Notes: a model not told the origin generated them from the letters alone. Positions 44,217 through 54,510 are shown, counted from the stretch's first letter. The stretch is DNA of 64,000 nt from Idiomarina seosinensis (GCF_003987275.1 NZ_PIQF01000001.1:930001-994000); one strand, 5' to 3'. Numbers and translations are program-made.

Positions 44217-45809
44217 TTAGATATCCAGGATAAGACGTTGAGGATCTTCTAATAACTCTTTAACGGTGACCAGGAAGCCGACCGATTGCTTACCATCAAT
44301 AATACGATGGTCATAAGACAGAGCTAAGTACATCATTGGCAAAACTTCAATCTTGCCATCAACAACCATCGCCCGCTCCTGGATTTTGTGCATTCCCAAG
44401 ATCGCACTTTGCGGCGGGTTAAGAATTGGCGTCGACAACAGCGAACCAAACACACCACCGTTAGTGATGGTGAAATTACCACCCTGCATTTCATCCAGGG
44501 TCAGTTTGCCGTCACGACCTTTAATCGCTAAATCACGGATACCGTTTTCCATATCTGCAATCGACAGCTTATCTGTGTCACGTAAAACAGGCGTTACCAA
44601 GCCGCGCGGCGTGGAAACAGCAATACTGACATCAAAATAGTTGTGATAAACAATATCATCGCCATCAATTGAAGCATTAACGTCAGGGAAACGTTTTAAA
44701 GCTTCAGTAACTGCTTTTACATAGAAGCCCATAAAGCCAAGACGAGTGCCATGTGTTTCTTCAAACACATCTTTGTATTTTTTACGTAAGTCCATGATTG
44801 GCTTCATGTTGATCTCGTTAAACGTAGTCAACATCGCCGTGTCATTTTTAGCCTGCAGCAAACGTTCCGCGATACGTTTCCGCAAACGAGTCATTGGCAC
44901 CCGCTTCTGATCGCGGTCGCCCGATGTTTCAGGTTGCTTAGACTGTTGCTTACTAGTGTCTGAGGACTTAGATGACTCTGCTTTCGACGAACCACCTTTA
45001 ACGTGTTTTTCAACGTCTTCTTTGGTTACCCGACCACCTTTACCAGTGCCTTTTACATCACTTGGTTTCAGGCCATGCTCTCCTAATAAGCGACGTACTG
45101 CCGGGCCAGCAACTTCTCCGTCACTGCCTTCGCCGCTGTCGTCTTTACTGTCTGACTTGCTGTCTGCTTTAGACTCATCAGAGCTTGACGAGCTGCTACC
45201 AGAGCCAGCACCAGATTCAACCACGCCGATAACATCATCAGCGCCGACTGTTGCACCTTCGTCGTGCTTAATTTTCACTAGCACGCCGTCAGCCGGAGCC
45301 ACGACTTCCAGAACTACTTTATCGGTTTCTATATCAACCAAGTTCTGATCGCGTTTTACTTCGTCACCTTCTTTAAAGTGCCAGGCAGAAATCGTCGCAT
45401 CAGAAACTGATTCTGGCAGCTGCGGGACCTTAACATCGATCTTTTCACCAGCGTCGCTGTTGTCTGATTTCGATTCCTTTTTATCATCCGACTTCTCTTT
45501 CGACTCAGACTCTTTTTTGTCGTCCGATTTGTCGTCAGATTTGTCTTCAGAATCGTCAGCGCCGTTACCGTCGCCTTCTTCAATTTTACCGATAACTTCT
45601 TCTGCAGTTACCGTAGTGCCCTCTTCTGCTGTTATTTCGCCCAGCACACCATCAGCCTCTGCAGACACTTCAAGCACTACCTTATCGGTTTCGATATCAA
45701 CCAGATTCTGGTCACGCGACACTTTATCGCCTGGTTTTACGTGCCATGTTGCGATGGTAGCATCGGCAACAGATTCGGGTAATTGAGGAACTTTAATATC
45801 AATCGCCAT
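44217..45809 (-). CDS. sucB: Dihydrolipoyl succinyltransferase (E2 of 2-oxoglutarate dehydrogenase), two lipoyl domains
   Basis: E2 transfers the succinyl group to CoA and forms the core of the complex. The 530 residues far exceed E. coli SucB (405) because there are two near-identical lipoyl domains, with lipoyl lysines at Lys43 and Lys164 in [12 protein letters not shown]. They are joined by a linker (79-123) made almost only of Ser, Asp, Lys and Glu, and a second such linker follows. Then come the E1/E3-binding domain ([16 protein letters not shown]) and the catalytic domain with YDHRIIDGK. It is 13 bp downstream of sucA. The E3 gene (lpd) is not here. Confidence 0.97.
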   Translation of the reverse strand: MAIDIKVPQLPESVADATIATWHVKPGDKVSRDQNLVDIETDKVVLEVSAEADGVLGEITAEEGTTVTAEEVIGKIEEGDGNGADDSEDKSDDKSDDKKESESKEKSDDKKESKSDNSDAGEKIDVKVPQLPESVSDATISAWHFKEGDEVKRDQNLVDIETDKVVLEVVAPADGVLVKIKHDEGATVGADDVIGVVESGAGSGSSSSSSDESKADSKSDSKDDSGEGSDGEVAGPAVRRLLGEHGLKPSDVKGTGKGGRVTKEDVEKHVKGGSSKAESSKSSDTSKQQSKQPETSGDRDQKRVPMTRLRKRIAERLLQAKNDTAMLTTFNEINMKPIMDLRKKYKDVFEETHGTRLGFMGFYVKAVTEALKRFPDVNASIDGDDIVYHNYFDVSIAVSTPRGLVTPVLRDTDKLSIADMENGIRDLAIKGRDGKLTLDEMQGGNFTITNGGVFGSLLSTPILNPPQSAILGMHKIQERAMVVDGKIEVLPMMYLALSYDHRIIDGKQSVGFLVTVKELLEDPQRLILDI

Positions 45810-45822
45810 GGTTAATCTTCAC

Positions 45823-48624
45823 CTATTTAATGGTTAGCGCTTCGTCAACGAGTTTTTGTTGCTGTTTATTGTGCTCAGTTAAATAGCCTACCGCCGGTGC
45901 CGCTGACGCGTCACGACCACGGTAAGTTAGTTGAGCTCCAGCTGGAATCGCAGCCCAGAAGTTATGCTGGCTATTATACCAGGCCCCCTGGTTTTGCGGC
46001 TCTTCCTGACACCAGACAAACTCTTTAACGTGCTGATAATCTTTCATTATCTCGGCTACTTCTTCAGCCGGGAACGGATACAACTGTTCAATCCGAATAA
46101 TCGCAACATCTTCTTGCTCACGCTTGCGGCGCTCTTGCAGTAAGTCGTAATAGACCTTACCGGCACACATAACTACGCGTTTTACTTTCTTCGGATTCAG
46201 GTCATCTATTTCGCCAATCGCATTCTGGAAACCTGAGTTCGCCAGGTCATCCATCTCAGAAATTGCCAAAGGATGACGCAGCAGCGATTTCGGCGTCATT
46301 ACCACTAGCGGACGACGCACCGGTCGCAACTGTTGACGACGAATCATGTGAAATACTTGGGCCGGCGTTGTTGGCACACAAACCGACCAGTTATGGTCAG
46401 CCGATAGCTGCAGAAAACGCTCTAGCCGAGCGGATGAGTGTTCAGGCCCCTGTCCCTCGTACCCATGAGGTAATAACAGAGTAAGACCACAGAAACGGCC
46501 CCACTTTTGCTCACCGGAACTTAAGAACTGATCAATGACGACTTGAGCGCCATTGGCAAAGTCACCAAATTGTGCTTCCCACATAATCAGCGACTTGGGC
46601 TCTGCCGTCGCGTAACCATATTCAAACGCAACAACCGCTGCCTCTGATAAAACAGAGTCATAAATTTCAATCTGACCCTGCTCATCTCTTATGTTGTTCA
46701 ATGGCATATAGGTGCTTGCATCATCTTGATTATGCAACACAGCATGGCGGTGGAAGAACGTACCACGACCTGAATCCTGACCCGTTAAACGAATATGGAT
46801 TCCTTCATCTACCAAGGTTGCATAGGCAAGGGTCTCTGCGAACCCCCAATCCATTGACTTATCACCTTTTGCCATTTTTCGGCGTTCCTGATAAACCTTT
46901 GCCACTCGTGAATTGAGTTTATGGTCCTCAGGGAAGGCAGTAATCTTTTTGCCTAACTCTTGCAGTTTATCGGCACTAATTTTGAAATTATATTCAACGT
47001 CCCAGTCATTACCAATATAGGGAGACCAGTCTACTGAATGCTGACGCATTGGACGGTGCTCATCGACGACGACTTCGCCTTTGTCGAGAGCATCCCGGTA
47101 GTCCTGAGTCCATTGTTTAGCATCGTCTTCTTTTACCACGCCTTTATCGGCTAACCGCTTGGTATATAGCTCGCGCGCGACCGGCTGCTTTTTAATCTTA
47201 CTGTACATCACCGGCTGAGTTGCACTAGGCTCGTCAGCTTCGTTATGTCCGTGCCGACGGTAACAGACAAGGTCGATAACAACGTCACGCTTAAACGCAT
47301 TGCGATAGTCCAGTGCCAGTTGTGTAACAAACACGACAGCTTCAGGATCATCTGCATTTACATGGAAAATAGGCGCCTGCACCATTTTTGCAATATCAGT
47401 ACAGTATTGCGTGGAACGAGCATCTTCGCGCTTGGATGTGGTAAAACCAACCTGATTATTAATAACAATACGTACCGACCCACCTACTTGGTAAGCGCGG
47501 GTTTTGGACATGTTAAAGGTTTCCTGAACCACACCCTGGCCGGCAACGGCTGCATCGCCATGAATGGTAATTGGCAATACTTTTTTGCCTTGCGGGTCGT
47601 CAAGACGGTCCATCCGAGCTCTGACTGAGCCCATAACTACCGGATTAACGATTTCCAAATGCGAAGGGTTAAATGCCAACGCTAAGTGAACGTCACCACC
47701 TGGTGTTTCAAAGTCCGACGAGAAGCCCATGTGATATTTAACATCACCCGACCCTTTATTATTAGCATGCTTACCGGCGAATTCGTCAAACAAGTCTTGT
47801 GGTTTTTTCCCCAAGACGTTAACTAACACATTTAAACGACCTCGGTGGGCCATACCGATAACCACTTCTTTAGCGCCCTGCTCACCTGAACGAGTGATTA
47901 ACTCTTTTAATAGCGGCACTAAACTATCGCCGCCTTCTAGTGAGAAACGCTTAGCACCCGGGAATTTTGAGCCCAAATACTTTTCTAAACCATCAGCAGA
48001 AATAAGCTCCCTCAGGATCTTAATTTGCTGCTCTTTTTCAAATTTGGGTTGTCCCTTGACACCCTCTAAACGCTGTTGGATCCAACGTTTCTCTTCGGTC
48101 GAAACAATGTGCATGTACTCTGCACCGATAGAACCACAATAAATTGACTCAAGAACATTGTGGATGTCCTTAAGCTTCATTGTTTCGGTGCCTACCGCTA
48201 ACGACCCAACATTAAACTCACGTTCTAAGTCATCTTTACTTAGGTCATGAAAGTCTAATGATAAATCGGGAGTTTGTTCTTGCTTCCACAATCCAAGCGG
48301 GTCTAAGTTTGCGTGTTGATGACCGCGGAATCGGTATGCGTTAATCAGCTGCAGTACTTTGACTTGCTTTTGATCGGCGGGGGCACTAGTGCCTGACTGC
48401 TTAAGCTTGTTCTTGGCTAACGTTCGGAATTCATCGCGAACATCGCTAAGTTTTACATCTACTGCATGGTCACCTTTTGGCAGTGAGTCAAATATCTCAC
48501 GCCACTCGTCACTGACAGCAGTAGGATCATCCAGGTACGCCTCGAACAATTGTTCGATGTAGGCGACGTTTCCTCCGGCTAGATGCGATGATTCCAGCCA
48601 TTCACGCATTACACCCTCTTGCAT
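45823..48624 (-). CDS. sucA: 2-oxoglutarate dehydrogenase E1 component
   Basis: SucA is the thiamine diphosphate-dependent decarboxylase of the 2-oxoglutarate dehydrogenase complex. The 933 residues equal E. coli. The N-terminus MQEGVMREWLESSHLAGGN aligns with E. coli SucA from its Met1, with AGGAAA before the ATG. The TPP motif region (GDAAVAGQGVVQE) and the histidine-containing VIGMAHRGRLNVL are present. It follows sdhB by 109 bp that holds a hairpin. Confidence 0.98.
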   Translation of the reverse strand: MQEGVMREWLESSHLAGGNVAYIEQLFEAYLDDPTAVSDEWREIFDSLPKGDHAVDVKLSDVRDEFRTLAKNKLKQSGTSAPADQKQVKVLQLINAYRFRGHQHANLDPLGLWKQEQTPDLSLDFHDLSKDDLEREFNVGSLAVGTETMKLKDIHNVLESIYCGSIGAEYMHIVSTEEKRWIQQRLEGVKGQPKFEKEQQIKILRELISADGLEKYLGSKFPGAKRFSLEGGDSLVPLLKELITRSGEQGAKEVVIGMAHRGRLNVLVNVLGKKPQDLFDEFAGKHANNKGSGDVKYHMGFSSDFETPGGDVHLALAFNPSHLEIVNPVVMGSVRARMDRLDDPQGKKVLPITIHGDAAVAGQGVVQETFNMSKTRAYQVGGSVRIVINNQVGFTTSKREDARSTQYCTDIAKMVQAPIFHVNADDPEAVVFVTQLALDYRNAFKRDVVIDLVCYRRHGHNEADEPSATQPVMYSKIKKQPVARELYTKRLADKGVVKEDDAKQWTQDYRDALDKGEVVVDEHRPMRQHSVDWSPYIGNDWDVEYNFKISADKLQELGKKITAFPEDHKLNSRVAKVYQERRKMAKGDKSMDWGFAETLAYATLVDEGIHIRLTGQDSGRGTFFHRHAVLHNQDDASTYMPLNNIRDEQGQIEIYDSVLSEAAVVAFEYGYATAEPKSLIMWEAQFGDFANGAQVVIDQFLSSGEQKWGRFCGLTLLLPHGYEGQGPEHSSARLERFLQLSADHNWSVCVPTTPAQVFHMIRRQQLRPVRRPLVVMTPKSLLRHPLAISEMDDLANSGFQNAIGEIDDLNPKKVKRVVMCAGKVYYDLLQERRKREQEDVAIIRIEQLYPFPAEEVAEIMKDYQHVKEFVWCQEEPQNQGAWYNSQHNFWAAIPAGAQLTYRGRDASAAPAVGYLTEHNKQQQKLVDEALTIK

Positions 48625-48662
48625 TGCGTTTCCTTTACACTAAATTCTGCTCAAACTATGAA

Positions 48663-48693
48663 TGAGTAGCTACTCAATAAGAACAGCTACTCA
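48663..48693. repeat. Alternative hairpin element between sdhB and sucA
   Basis: TGAGTAGCTACTCA (48663-48676) is a perfect 14-bp palindrome. A second copy of its right arm, AGCTACTCA, at 48685-48693 can pair with TGAGTAGCT (48663-48671) over 9 bp with a 13-nt loop. The two pairings exclude each other, as in switch-like leaders or operators. Confidence 0.5.
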
Positions 48694-48733
48694 CAACATC
48701 ACTTGTTTGTACTTGCTGAACCTGTCAACTGTA

Positions 48734-49447
48734 TTAAACAGCACGGCTCAATAGCATTGACTTAATATGGCCAATGGCCTTTGTTGGGTTTAGACCTTTC
48801 GGGCACACATTGACACAGTTCATGATACCGTGGCAACGGAATACACTAAAGGCATCGTCCAACTCGTCAAGTCGTTCTTCGGTTGCCGTATCACGGCTAT
48901 CGATTAAGAAACGATAGGCGTGTAGCAACCCAGCCGGCCCGACAAATTTATCTGGATTCCACCAGAAAGATGGGCAAGACGTTGAACAACAAGCACACAA
49001 GATACACTCGTATAAACCATCAAGCTTAGCACGCTCTTCTGGTGATTGCAGACGCTCTCTCGCCGGTGGCGTTTTATCGTCGTTAATCAGATATGGTTTA
49101 ATTTTTTCATACTGCTGGTAGAACTGACTCATATCCACAATTAAATCACGGATAACAGGCAGCCCGGGCAATGGACGGATCACAATTTTGTCAGACTTTA
49201 ACGAAGACAAGTGCGTGATACAGGCTAAGCCATTTTTACCATTGATACTCATGCCATCCGAGCCACAAACACCTTCCCGGCATGAGCGACGGAAAGACAG
49301 CGTTGGATCTTTCTCTTTCAGTTTTATTAAAGCTTCCAGAACCATAAGGTCCTGATTATCTTCGACTTCTAACGTGTACTCTTTCATGTGAGGCGCGTTG
49401 TCGACATCAGGGTTATAGCGATAAACTGAAAATGTATATTTTTTCAT
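48734..49447 (-). CDS. sdhB: Succinate dehydrogenase iron-sulfur subunit
   Basis: SdhB carries electrons from FAD to quinone through [2Fe-2S], [4Fe-4S] and [3Fe-4S] clusters. From ATG 49447, with GGAGG upstream, it has 237 residues (238 in E. coli). The cysteine motifs CREGVCGSD near 55, CILCACCSTSCP near 150 and CHGIMNCVNVCPKGLNP near 206 are complete. It lies 13 bp downstream of the sdhA stop. The alternative upstream start would fall inside sdhA and is not used. Confidence 0.98.
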   Translation of the reverse strand: MKKYTFSVYRYNPDVDNAPHMKEYTLEVEDNQDLMVLEALIKLKEKDPTLSFRRSCREGVCGSDGMSINGKNGLACITHLSSLKSDKIVIRPLPGLPVIRDLIVDMSQFYQQYEKIKPYLINDDKTPPARERLQSPEERAKLDGLYECILCACCSTSCPSFWWNPDKFVGPAGLLHAYRFLIDSRDTATEERLDELDDAFSVFRCHGIMNCVNVCPKGLNPTKAIGHIKSMLLSRAV

Positions 49448-49460
49448 ATCACCCTCCAAC

Positions 49461-51227
49461 TTAGTAGGTACGAGCTTTCGGAGGGAAAGCTTCACGCAGT
49501 TTAGGTGCCATATTCACTTCTCGTGTCACCATATCTTCCTTCTCAGGGCGATATACTGTGTGCACTAACCACTTCTCATCATCACGATCGGGATAATCAG
49601 CACGACTGTGAGCACCGCGGCTTTCGGTACGGAAGCTAGCAGCAACTGCTGTTGAGTATGCAGTTTCCATCAAGTTATCCAACTCAAGGCATTCGACACG
49701 TTGAGTATTAAACTCTTTGGACGTGTCATCAAGACGTGCATTTTTCAGACGTTCGCGAATTTCCTGAAGCTCTTTCAAGCCTTCTTTCATTGAATCGCCT
49801 TCACGGAAAACCGAGAAGTTAAGCTGCATGCACTGTTGTAAATCTTTCTTGATTTGCGCCGGGTCTTCACCTTTCTGTGTGTTTTCCCAACGATTATAGC
49901 GTGTCAATGCTGCATCCACATCATCGCTGGTTGCTTCACGAGCTTCAACGTTGGCAGCAAGGTTTTCACCTAAGTGCATACCGGTTGAACGCCCAAATAC
50001 AACCAAATCAAGTAATGAGTTACCGCCGAGTCGGTTCGCACCGTGTACAGATACACAAGCGATTTCACCACAAGCAAACAAGCCTTGTACGTGAGAGGTC
50101 TGACCGTTGTCATCAACAGACAACACCTGACCATTAACGTCGGTGGGAATACCACCCATCATATAATGGCAGGTTGGAATAACCGGGATAGGTTCTTTTA
50201 CTGGATCAACATGGGCGAACGTCCGTGATAAATCACACACACCCGGCAAACGGCTTTCCAACGTTTCTTTGCCTAAATGGTCAAGCTTAAGTTTGATGTG
50301 AGTCCCCCAAGGACCTTCACAGCCACGGCCTTCGCGGATTTCAGTCATCATGGCGCGCGAAACAACATCACGTGACGCTAAGTCTTTAGCGTTTGGCGCG
50401 TAACGTTCCATAAAGCGCTCACCGTCTTTATTCAGCAAGTAACCGCCCTCACCACGACAACCCTCTGTTACCAGCGAGCCGGCACCGGCGATACCGGTTG
50501 GGTGGAACTGCCACATTTCCATGTCTTGTACTGGAACGCCAGCACGCAACGCCATACCAACGCCGTCACCGGTGTTGATGTGAGCATTAGTAGTCGATGA
50601 ATAGATACGACCTGCTCCGCCGGTTGCTAAAACAACCGCTTTGGCTTTTACAAAGTAAACTTCACCGGTTTCGATATCCATTGTGGTAACACCACACACA
50701 GCACCGTCTTGGTTCTTGACGATATCCAGTGCATACCATTCGGAAAACACAGTTGTTTTATTTTTTACGTTTTGCTGATAAAGCAAGTGCAGTAATGCAT
50801 GACCGGTACGGTCGGCTGCTGCCGCTGTACGAGCTGCCTGCTCACCGCCAAAGTTTTTCGACTGACCACCAAATGGACGTTGATACACTTTACCGTTTTC
50901 AAAGCGAGAGAATGGTAAACCTAAGTTTTCCATTTCAAGAATCGCTTCAGGGCCAGCTTTACACATGTATTCGATAGCATCCTGGTCACCGATATAGTCT
51001 GACCCTTTAACGGTATCAAACATGTGCCATTGCCAATCATCTTCGTGCGCATTGCCTAGCGCAACCGTAATACCGCCCTGCGCTGAAACTGTGTGTGAGC
51101 GCGTTGGAAACACTTTGGACATCAACGCACAACTTAATCCCTCTTGGGAAATTTGCAGCGCTGCTCGCATGCCGGCCCCGCCAGCACCAATCACCACTGC
51201 ATCATATTCTAGAGTTTTAACGTTCAC
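49461..51227 (-). CDS. sdhA: Succinate dehydrogenase flavoprotein subunit
   Basis: SdhA oxidises succinate to fumarate at covalently bound FAD. The 588 residues equal E. coli SdhA. The FAD site is [13 protein letters not shown], the histidine for covalent FAD is in [13 protein letters not shown] (about 45), and the active-site region [13 protein letters not shown] and [15 protein letters not shown] are present. It begins with GTG directly after the sdhD TAA (TAAGTG), a zero-gap junction that suggests re-initiation. Confidence 0.98.
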   Translation of the reverse strand: MNVKTLEYDAVVIGAGGAGMRAALQISQEGLSCALMSKVFPTRSHTVSAQGGITVALGNAHEDDWQWHMFDTVKGSDYIGDQDAIEYMCKAGPEAILEMENLGLPFSRFENGKVYQRPFGGQSKNFGGEQAARTAAAADRTGHALLHLLYQQNVKNKTTVFSEWYALDIVKNQDGAVCGVTTMDIETGEVYFVKAKAVVLATGGAGRIYSSTTNAHINTGDGVGMALRAGVPVQDMEMWQFHPTGIAGAGSLVTEGCRGEGGYLLNKDGERFMERYAPNAKDLASRDVVSRAMMTEIREGRGCEGPWGTHIKLKLDHLGKETLESRLPGVCDLSRTFAHVDPVKEPIPVIPTCHYMMGGIPTDVNGQVLSVDDNGQTSHVQGLFACGEIACVSVHGANRLGGNSLLDLVVFGRSTGMHLGENLAANVEAREATSDDVDAALTRYNRWENTQKGEDPAQIKKDLQQCMQLNFSVFREGDSMKEGLKELQEIRERLKNARLDDTSKEFNTQRVECLELDNLMETAYSTAVAASFRTESRGAHSRADYPDRDDEKWLVHTVYRPEKEDMVTREVNMAPKLREAFPPKARTY

Positions 51228-51575
51228 TTAAACACCCCACAGTACAAACAAGCCAGCGAGCCAAACGACGATTAATCCGACGCTGAACAGGAATTGAATG
51301 AAAGCTCGTACACCTGTTGCTTTAACGTAATCCGTCAGCACCTGCCAAATACCGATCCAGCCATGGATAAGCACTGCAGTCAGGGTTAATAACGTGAACA
51401 CTTTCATCCATAAGTTCGAAAACAATCCACTCCAGATTTCATAGGTAACATTCGCTGTAGAAGCAAAAAACCCAATCATAAAAAGAGTGAATAAAAAGAT
51501 AACGACTGATGAAGCACGCAACAAAATGTAATCGTGCGAGCCACTACGTCCGAAGGTTCCAGCTGCTTTTACCAT
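51228..51575 (-). CDS. sdhD: Succinate dehydrogenase membrane anchor subunit SdhD
   Basis: SdhD with SdhC anchors the enzyme and binds haem b and ubiquinone. The 115-residue protein has three membrane helices (about 20-40, 55-78 and 90-112). The motif SGSHDYILLRAS and the His of HGWIGIWQVLTDYV are typical of SdhD, the latter near the haem and quinone site. ATG 51575 has AGGAG upstream and overlaps the sdhC end by 7 bp. Confidence 0.94.
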   Translation of the reverse strand: MVKAAGTFGRSGSHDYILLRASSVVIFLFTLFMIGFFASTANVTYEIWSGLFSNLWMKVFTLLTLTAVLIHGWIGIWQVLTDYVKATGVRAFIQFLFSVGLIVVWLAGLFVLWGV

Positions 51576-51943
51576 AACCAAACTCCTACCAGTACAGCCC
51601 AGATAATTGACAGGACAAAGGAGACATTTGCACTCATGCGTCCTGAATCAAGCTCTTCCCAATGTCCTAAATCCATCATCCAATGGCGAACACCGATAAT
51701 TAAATGGAATCCTAACGCTGTCAAAATACCCCAGCCAATGAACTTAGCAATAAAGCCAGTCATCAAGCTTTCAACTTGGGCAAATCCTTCAGCACCACTT
51801 AAAGATGTGGCGAAAGCCCAAATCAGGAAGGCCAGTGCAATCAACATAACCACACCGGATACGCGATGTATAATGGATGCTTTGGCAGCGGCAGGAAGTT
51901 TTATGGTTGATAAGTCTAAGTTTACAGGTCTTTCTTTTTTCAC
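51569..51943 (-). CDS. sdhC: Succinate dehydrogenase cytochrome b556 subunit SdhC
   Basis: The 124-residue protein has three membrane helices (about 29-50, 65-87 and 105-124) and the conserved RPVNLDLSTIKLPAAAKASIIHRVSGV, whose Ser and Arg contact ubiquinone, and a haem-ligand His in HLIIGVRHWMMDLGHW. It is the first gene of sdhCDAB-sucABCD. A promoter with TTGTAA-17-TATACT lies about 90 bp upstream. Confidence 0.96.
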   Translation of the reverse strand: MKKERPVNLDLSTIKLPAAAKASIIHRVSGVVMLIALAFLIWAFATSLSGAEGFAQVESLMTGFIAKFIGWGILTALGFHLIIGVRHWMMDLGHWEELDSGRMSANVSFVLSIIWAVLVGVWLW

Positions 51944-52032
51944 GATAGATTGCCTTTCACTAAAGCACTAAAGAAATGTAAAGTATGCCCGGTGCATCTT
52001 TAAAAGAGTCAAATGCCACCTTGACGGCAGTG

Positions 52033-52061
52033 AGTATATCTAGCCTGACAGTCAATTACAA
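52033..52061 (-). promoter_or_regulatory. Predicted sdhC promoter
   Basis: On the minus strand TTGTAA (52056-52061) and TATACT (52033-52038) are separated by 17 bp, with 5/6 agreement in the -10. Transcription would begin near 52026, about 83 bases before the sdhC ATG. Confidence 0.5.
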
Positions 52062-52112
52062 TGACAAAACTAGTAACGGTGAAGCACAATATTTGGATCT
52101 GCCAGCTGATTA

Positions 52113-52124
52113 AGACTAAAGTCT
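52113..52124. promoter_or_regulatory. Palindrome AGACT-AA-AGTCT in the sdhC/gltA region
   Basis: AGACT (52113-52117) and AGTCT (52120-52124) are perfect inverted arms. The same AGACT-N2-AGTCT element occurs at 55579-55590 before the KamA-like gene. A shared regulator is possible. Confidence 0.4.
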
Positions 52125-52208
52125 AATTTTACCATTTTGTGGTAATCTTCTTTGCCCCATTTACTCGTATTACTAATGTGACAGAACGCCAAACGTTCTT
52201 TACATAAA

Positions 52209-52238
52209 TTGACATTTGGCACCAATTTAGAGTTAAAT
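52209..52238 (+). promoter_or_regulatory. Predicted gltA promoter
   Basis: A perfect TTGACA -35 (52209-52214) is followed after 18 bp by TTAAAT (52233-52238). Transcription would start near 52245, about 33 bases before the gltA ATG, leaving a short leader with the AAGGAGA site. Confidence 0.65.
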
Positions 52239-52277
52239 TAGCGCACTTTTCAAAAGTTGAAGCAAGGAGAATTCCTT

Positions 52278-53558
52278 ATGGCTGATCGTAAAGCCACATT
52301 ACAGATTGATGGACAGTCAATCGAACTGCCTGTGTTATCACCTACTGCAGGTAAAGATGTAGTCGATGTCCGCACTCTTGGAAAACATGGTTATTTCACC
52401 TTTGATCCAGGCTTTCTGGCAACGGGTTCTTGCGAGTCGGCTATCACCTACATCGACGGCGAACAGGGCATGTTGTTGCACCGCGGCTACCCCATTGGTG
52501 AGCTGGCAACTCAGGCAGATTATTTAGAAGTTTGTTATATGCTGTTGCACGGTGAAGCACCCAGTGAGCAAGAGTATCAAGACTTTAAGAGCACCATTAC
52601 TAAGCACACAATGGTTCATCAAGGTCTGCATAACTTCTTTAATGGGTTCCGCCGTGACGCCCACCCAATGGCGATGTTATGCGCGGTAACCGGTGCGTTA
52701 TCATCGTTTTATCACGATGATTTAGACATTCATGATGCAGATCAACGTTTACGCAGTGCATACCGCTTAATCGCTAAAATTCCGACAATCGCGGCGATGG
52801 CTTACAAATTTAGCATTGGCCAACCGTTCGTATACCCTCGCAACGATTTAGGCTACGCAGAGAACTTCCTGAATATGATGTTCTCAGTACCGGCAGAAGA
52901 TTATGAAATCAGTCCGGCGGTTGCAAAAGCTATGGACCGTATCTTTATCCTGCATGCGGACCATGAGCAAAATGCATCAACCTCTACCGTCCGTCTGGCT
53001 GGTTCATCTGGTGCAAACCCATATGCATGTGTTGCCGCGGGTGTGGCTTCGTTATGGGGCCCTGCACACGGCGGCGCAAACGAAGCATGTCTGCGTATGT
53101 TGGCGGAAATTGGTTCGGTTGAAAATATTCCTAAGTACATTGAGAAAGCCAAAGACAAAAATGACCCGTTCCGCTTGATGGGCTTTGGTCACCGTGTATA
53201 CAAAAACATGGACCCTCGAGCTACTGTCATGCGCGAATCATGTCATGAAGTATTGAAAGAGCTTAACCGTGACGATCCATTATTAGATGTAGCAATGGAG
53301 CTAGAGCGTATCGCGCTGTCAGACGACTACTTTGTTGAGAAGAAACTATTCCCGAATGTGGATTTCTACTCAGGTATCGTATTGAAAGCGATTGGCATTC
53401 CAACCAATATGTTCACCGTCATTTTTGCCTTGTCGCGGACGGTCGGTTGGGTATCGCACTGGCACGAAATGATGAGCGAGCAAAGTCAAAAAATTGGTCG
53501 TCCTCGTCAGCTTTATACCGGCCATACTGAGCGTGAGTTTAAGCCGATTAAGAAGTAA
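52278..53558 (+). CDS. gltA: Citrate synthase (type II, hexameric)
   Basis: GltA condenses acetyl-CoA and oxaloacetate to start the TCA cycle. From ATG 52278, with AAGGAGA upstream, the product has 426 residues (427 in E. coli). The catalytic His and Asp are in [26 protein letters not shown] and [14 protein letters not shown], and [15 protein letters not shown] is the acetyl-CoA region. The N-terminal regulatory domain of the NADH-sensitive type is present. It is divergent from sdhC, as in E. coli. Confidence 0.98.
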   Translation: MADRKATLQIDGQSIELPVLSPTAGKDVVDVRTLGKHGYFTFDPGFLATGSCESAITYIDGEQGMLLHRGYPIGELATQADYLEVCYMLLHGEAPSEQEYQDFKSTITKHTMVHQGLHNFFNGFRRDAHPMAMLCAVTGALSSFYHDDLDIHDADQRLRSAYRLIAKIPTIAAMAYKFSIGQPFVYPRNDLGYAENFLNMMFSVPAEDYEISPAVAKAMDRIFILHADHEQNASTSTVRLAGSSGANPYACVAAGVASLWGPAHGGANEACLRMLAEIGSVENIPKYIEKAKDKNDPFRLMGFGHRVYKNMDPRATVMRESCHEVLKELNRDDPLLDVAMELERIALSDDYFVEKKLFPNVDFYSGIVLKAIGIPTNMFTVIFALSRTVGWVSHWHEMMSEQSQKIGRPRQLYTGHTEREFKPIKK

Positions 53559-53580
53559 CAAGTGCCTGGCACTTAATGCA

Positions 53581-53611
53581 AAAAGCGCCCCATTTTTTTG
53601 GAGGCGCTTTT
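53581..53611. terminator. Bidirectional terminator of gltA and the pentapeptide gene
   Basis: AAAAGCGCC (53581-53589) pairs with GGCGCTTTT (53603-53611), and the plus strand continues with more T residues. The A-run on the left makes it work in reverse for the convergent gene. A smaller hairpin AAGTGC-CTG-GCACTT lies at 53560-53574. Confidence 0.85.
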
Positions 53612-53622
53612 TTTATGCCGTT

Positions 53623-54510
53623 TTACCAGCGACTAACGAAGCGATTAGTAATAATTGATATCAATATGCCAAGCATAAAGTAACCTAGAACATTGAGCAC
53701 GGTCTGCGCGACACCATCAGTCGCCGGGGTAAAACTCCCCTGGTTAATAAAGTGCAGCAAAGCATGGTGCCAGGCGCTGCTAAAGTCGCCAAATGCAGCT
53801 TTTTTAGCGATCGCAAAGTAGCCACCAAAAAGGCTAACAATAAGCAGCGATGATAATAGCCAACGGGATAGTGAATGGCCAAAGTCTGAGACCAGACCGA
53901 TTACCGCAGCAAACAACACCCTCGGCAACTTCTTGTAGAAGGGTAACTGCTCAATTTCTAACAGCAATAACGACAACCGATATTCACGTGAGCAATACTC
54001 AATAAATGGTGAAAGCTCGGTTCCTGACGTAAAAATAGTATGTTTGGCAGTGCGCTTTTGTTTCAATAACCGCAAAAAATGACGTGTGCCAGTAACCAAC
54101 GCGGGTCGAAACTTTACTCGTATCACTTTAACGTCTCGAAAGCTGGCTAAGTCAAAGTCAACGCTGGAAAAGTCAACGTCGTCCAGGCGTGAATCATCCC
54201 ACTGCGAATTGCGGGCCGTAGCGCCTTTTATGCTGGTATTACGTAGCTTAGCTCCAGTAAGGTTGGCATCGTCAAAGTCGGCATTTTCTAACTGACAGCC
54301 ATGCCAGCGTGTATTGGTTAAATTAGCCATCGAAAACTTGCTATAACTATCACTGTCGCTGCTACACCGATTAAAAGTCGCTCCCTCTAAATTTGTCTCT
54401 GTAAACGCGGTGTTGGTGAAATCACATTCATCAAAAACACAGCCACTGAGATCTTGCCGACTTAAGTTCTTACCTTTTAGCTCATCACCATGGAATGTCT
54501 GCCGAGTCAT
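53623..54510 (-). CDS. Pentapeptide-repeat protein with C-terminal ion-channel-like domain
   Basis: The 295-residue protein has an N-terminal pentapeptide-repeat solenoid (about 5-130; units such as LSGCVFDECDF, LENADFDDANLTGAKL and VDFSSVDFDLASF), then a basic stretch (about 145-195), and a C-terminal part with two membrane helices (about 210-233 and 270-288). Between them SSAWHHALLHFINQGSF may be a pore-like loop, as in 2-TM channel proteins; a K+ filter signature is not seen. Its ATG overlaps the stop of the methyltransferase-like gene by 4 bp, so the two are coupled. Confidence 0.78.
   Translation of the reverse strand: MTRQTFHGDELKGKNLSRQDLSGCVFDECDFTNTAFTETNLEGATFNRCSSDSDSYSKFSMANLTNTRWHGCQLENADFDDANLTGAKLRNTSIKGATARNSQWDDSRLDDVDFSSVDFDLASFRDVKVIRVKFRPALVTGTRHFLRLLKQKRTAKHTIFTSGTELSPFIEYCSREYRLSLLLLEIEQLPFYKKLPRVLFAAVIGLVSDFGHSLSRWLLSSLLIVSLFGGYFAIAKKAAFGDFSSAWHHALLHFINQGSFTPATDGVAQTVLNVLGYFMLGILISIITNRFVSRW

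Larger units (their letters stand above)
51944..52277. promoter_or_regulatory. 334-bp divergent regulatory region sdhC/gltA
   Basis: No gene fits here. It holds a minus-strand promoter for sdhC, a plus-strand promoter for gltA, the palindrome AGACT-AA-AGTCT, and the inverted repeat TTACCA-TTTTG-TGGTAA about 20 bp further on. The AT-rich sequence would suit several regulators. No clear CRP or ArcA site is identified. Confidence 0.7.

Noticed and set aside
45460-45786. Ser-rich frame antisense to sucB
   Set aside because: It is the reverse complement of the Asp/Ser/Lys linker and lipoyl domain, so low complexity keeps the opposite frame open.
53560-53574. AAGTGC-CTG-GCACTT as an operator
   Set aside because: It lies right after the gltA stop and before the terminator, so it is more likely part of the transcript end.
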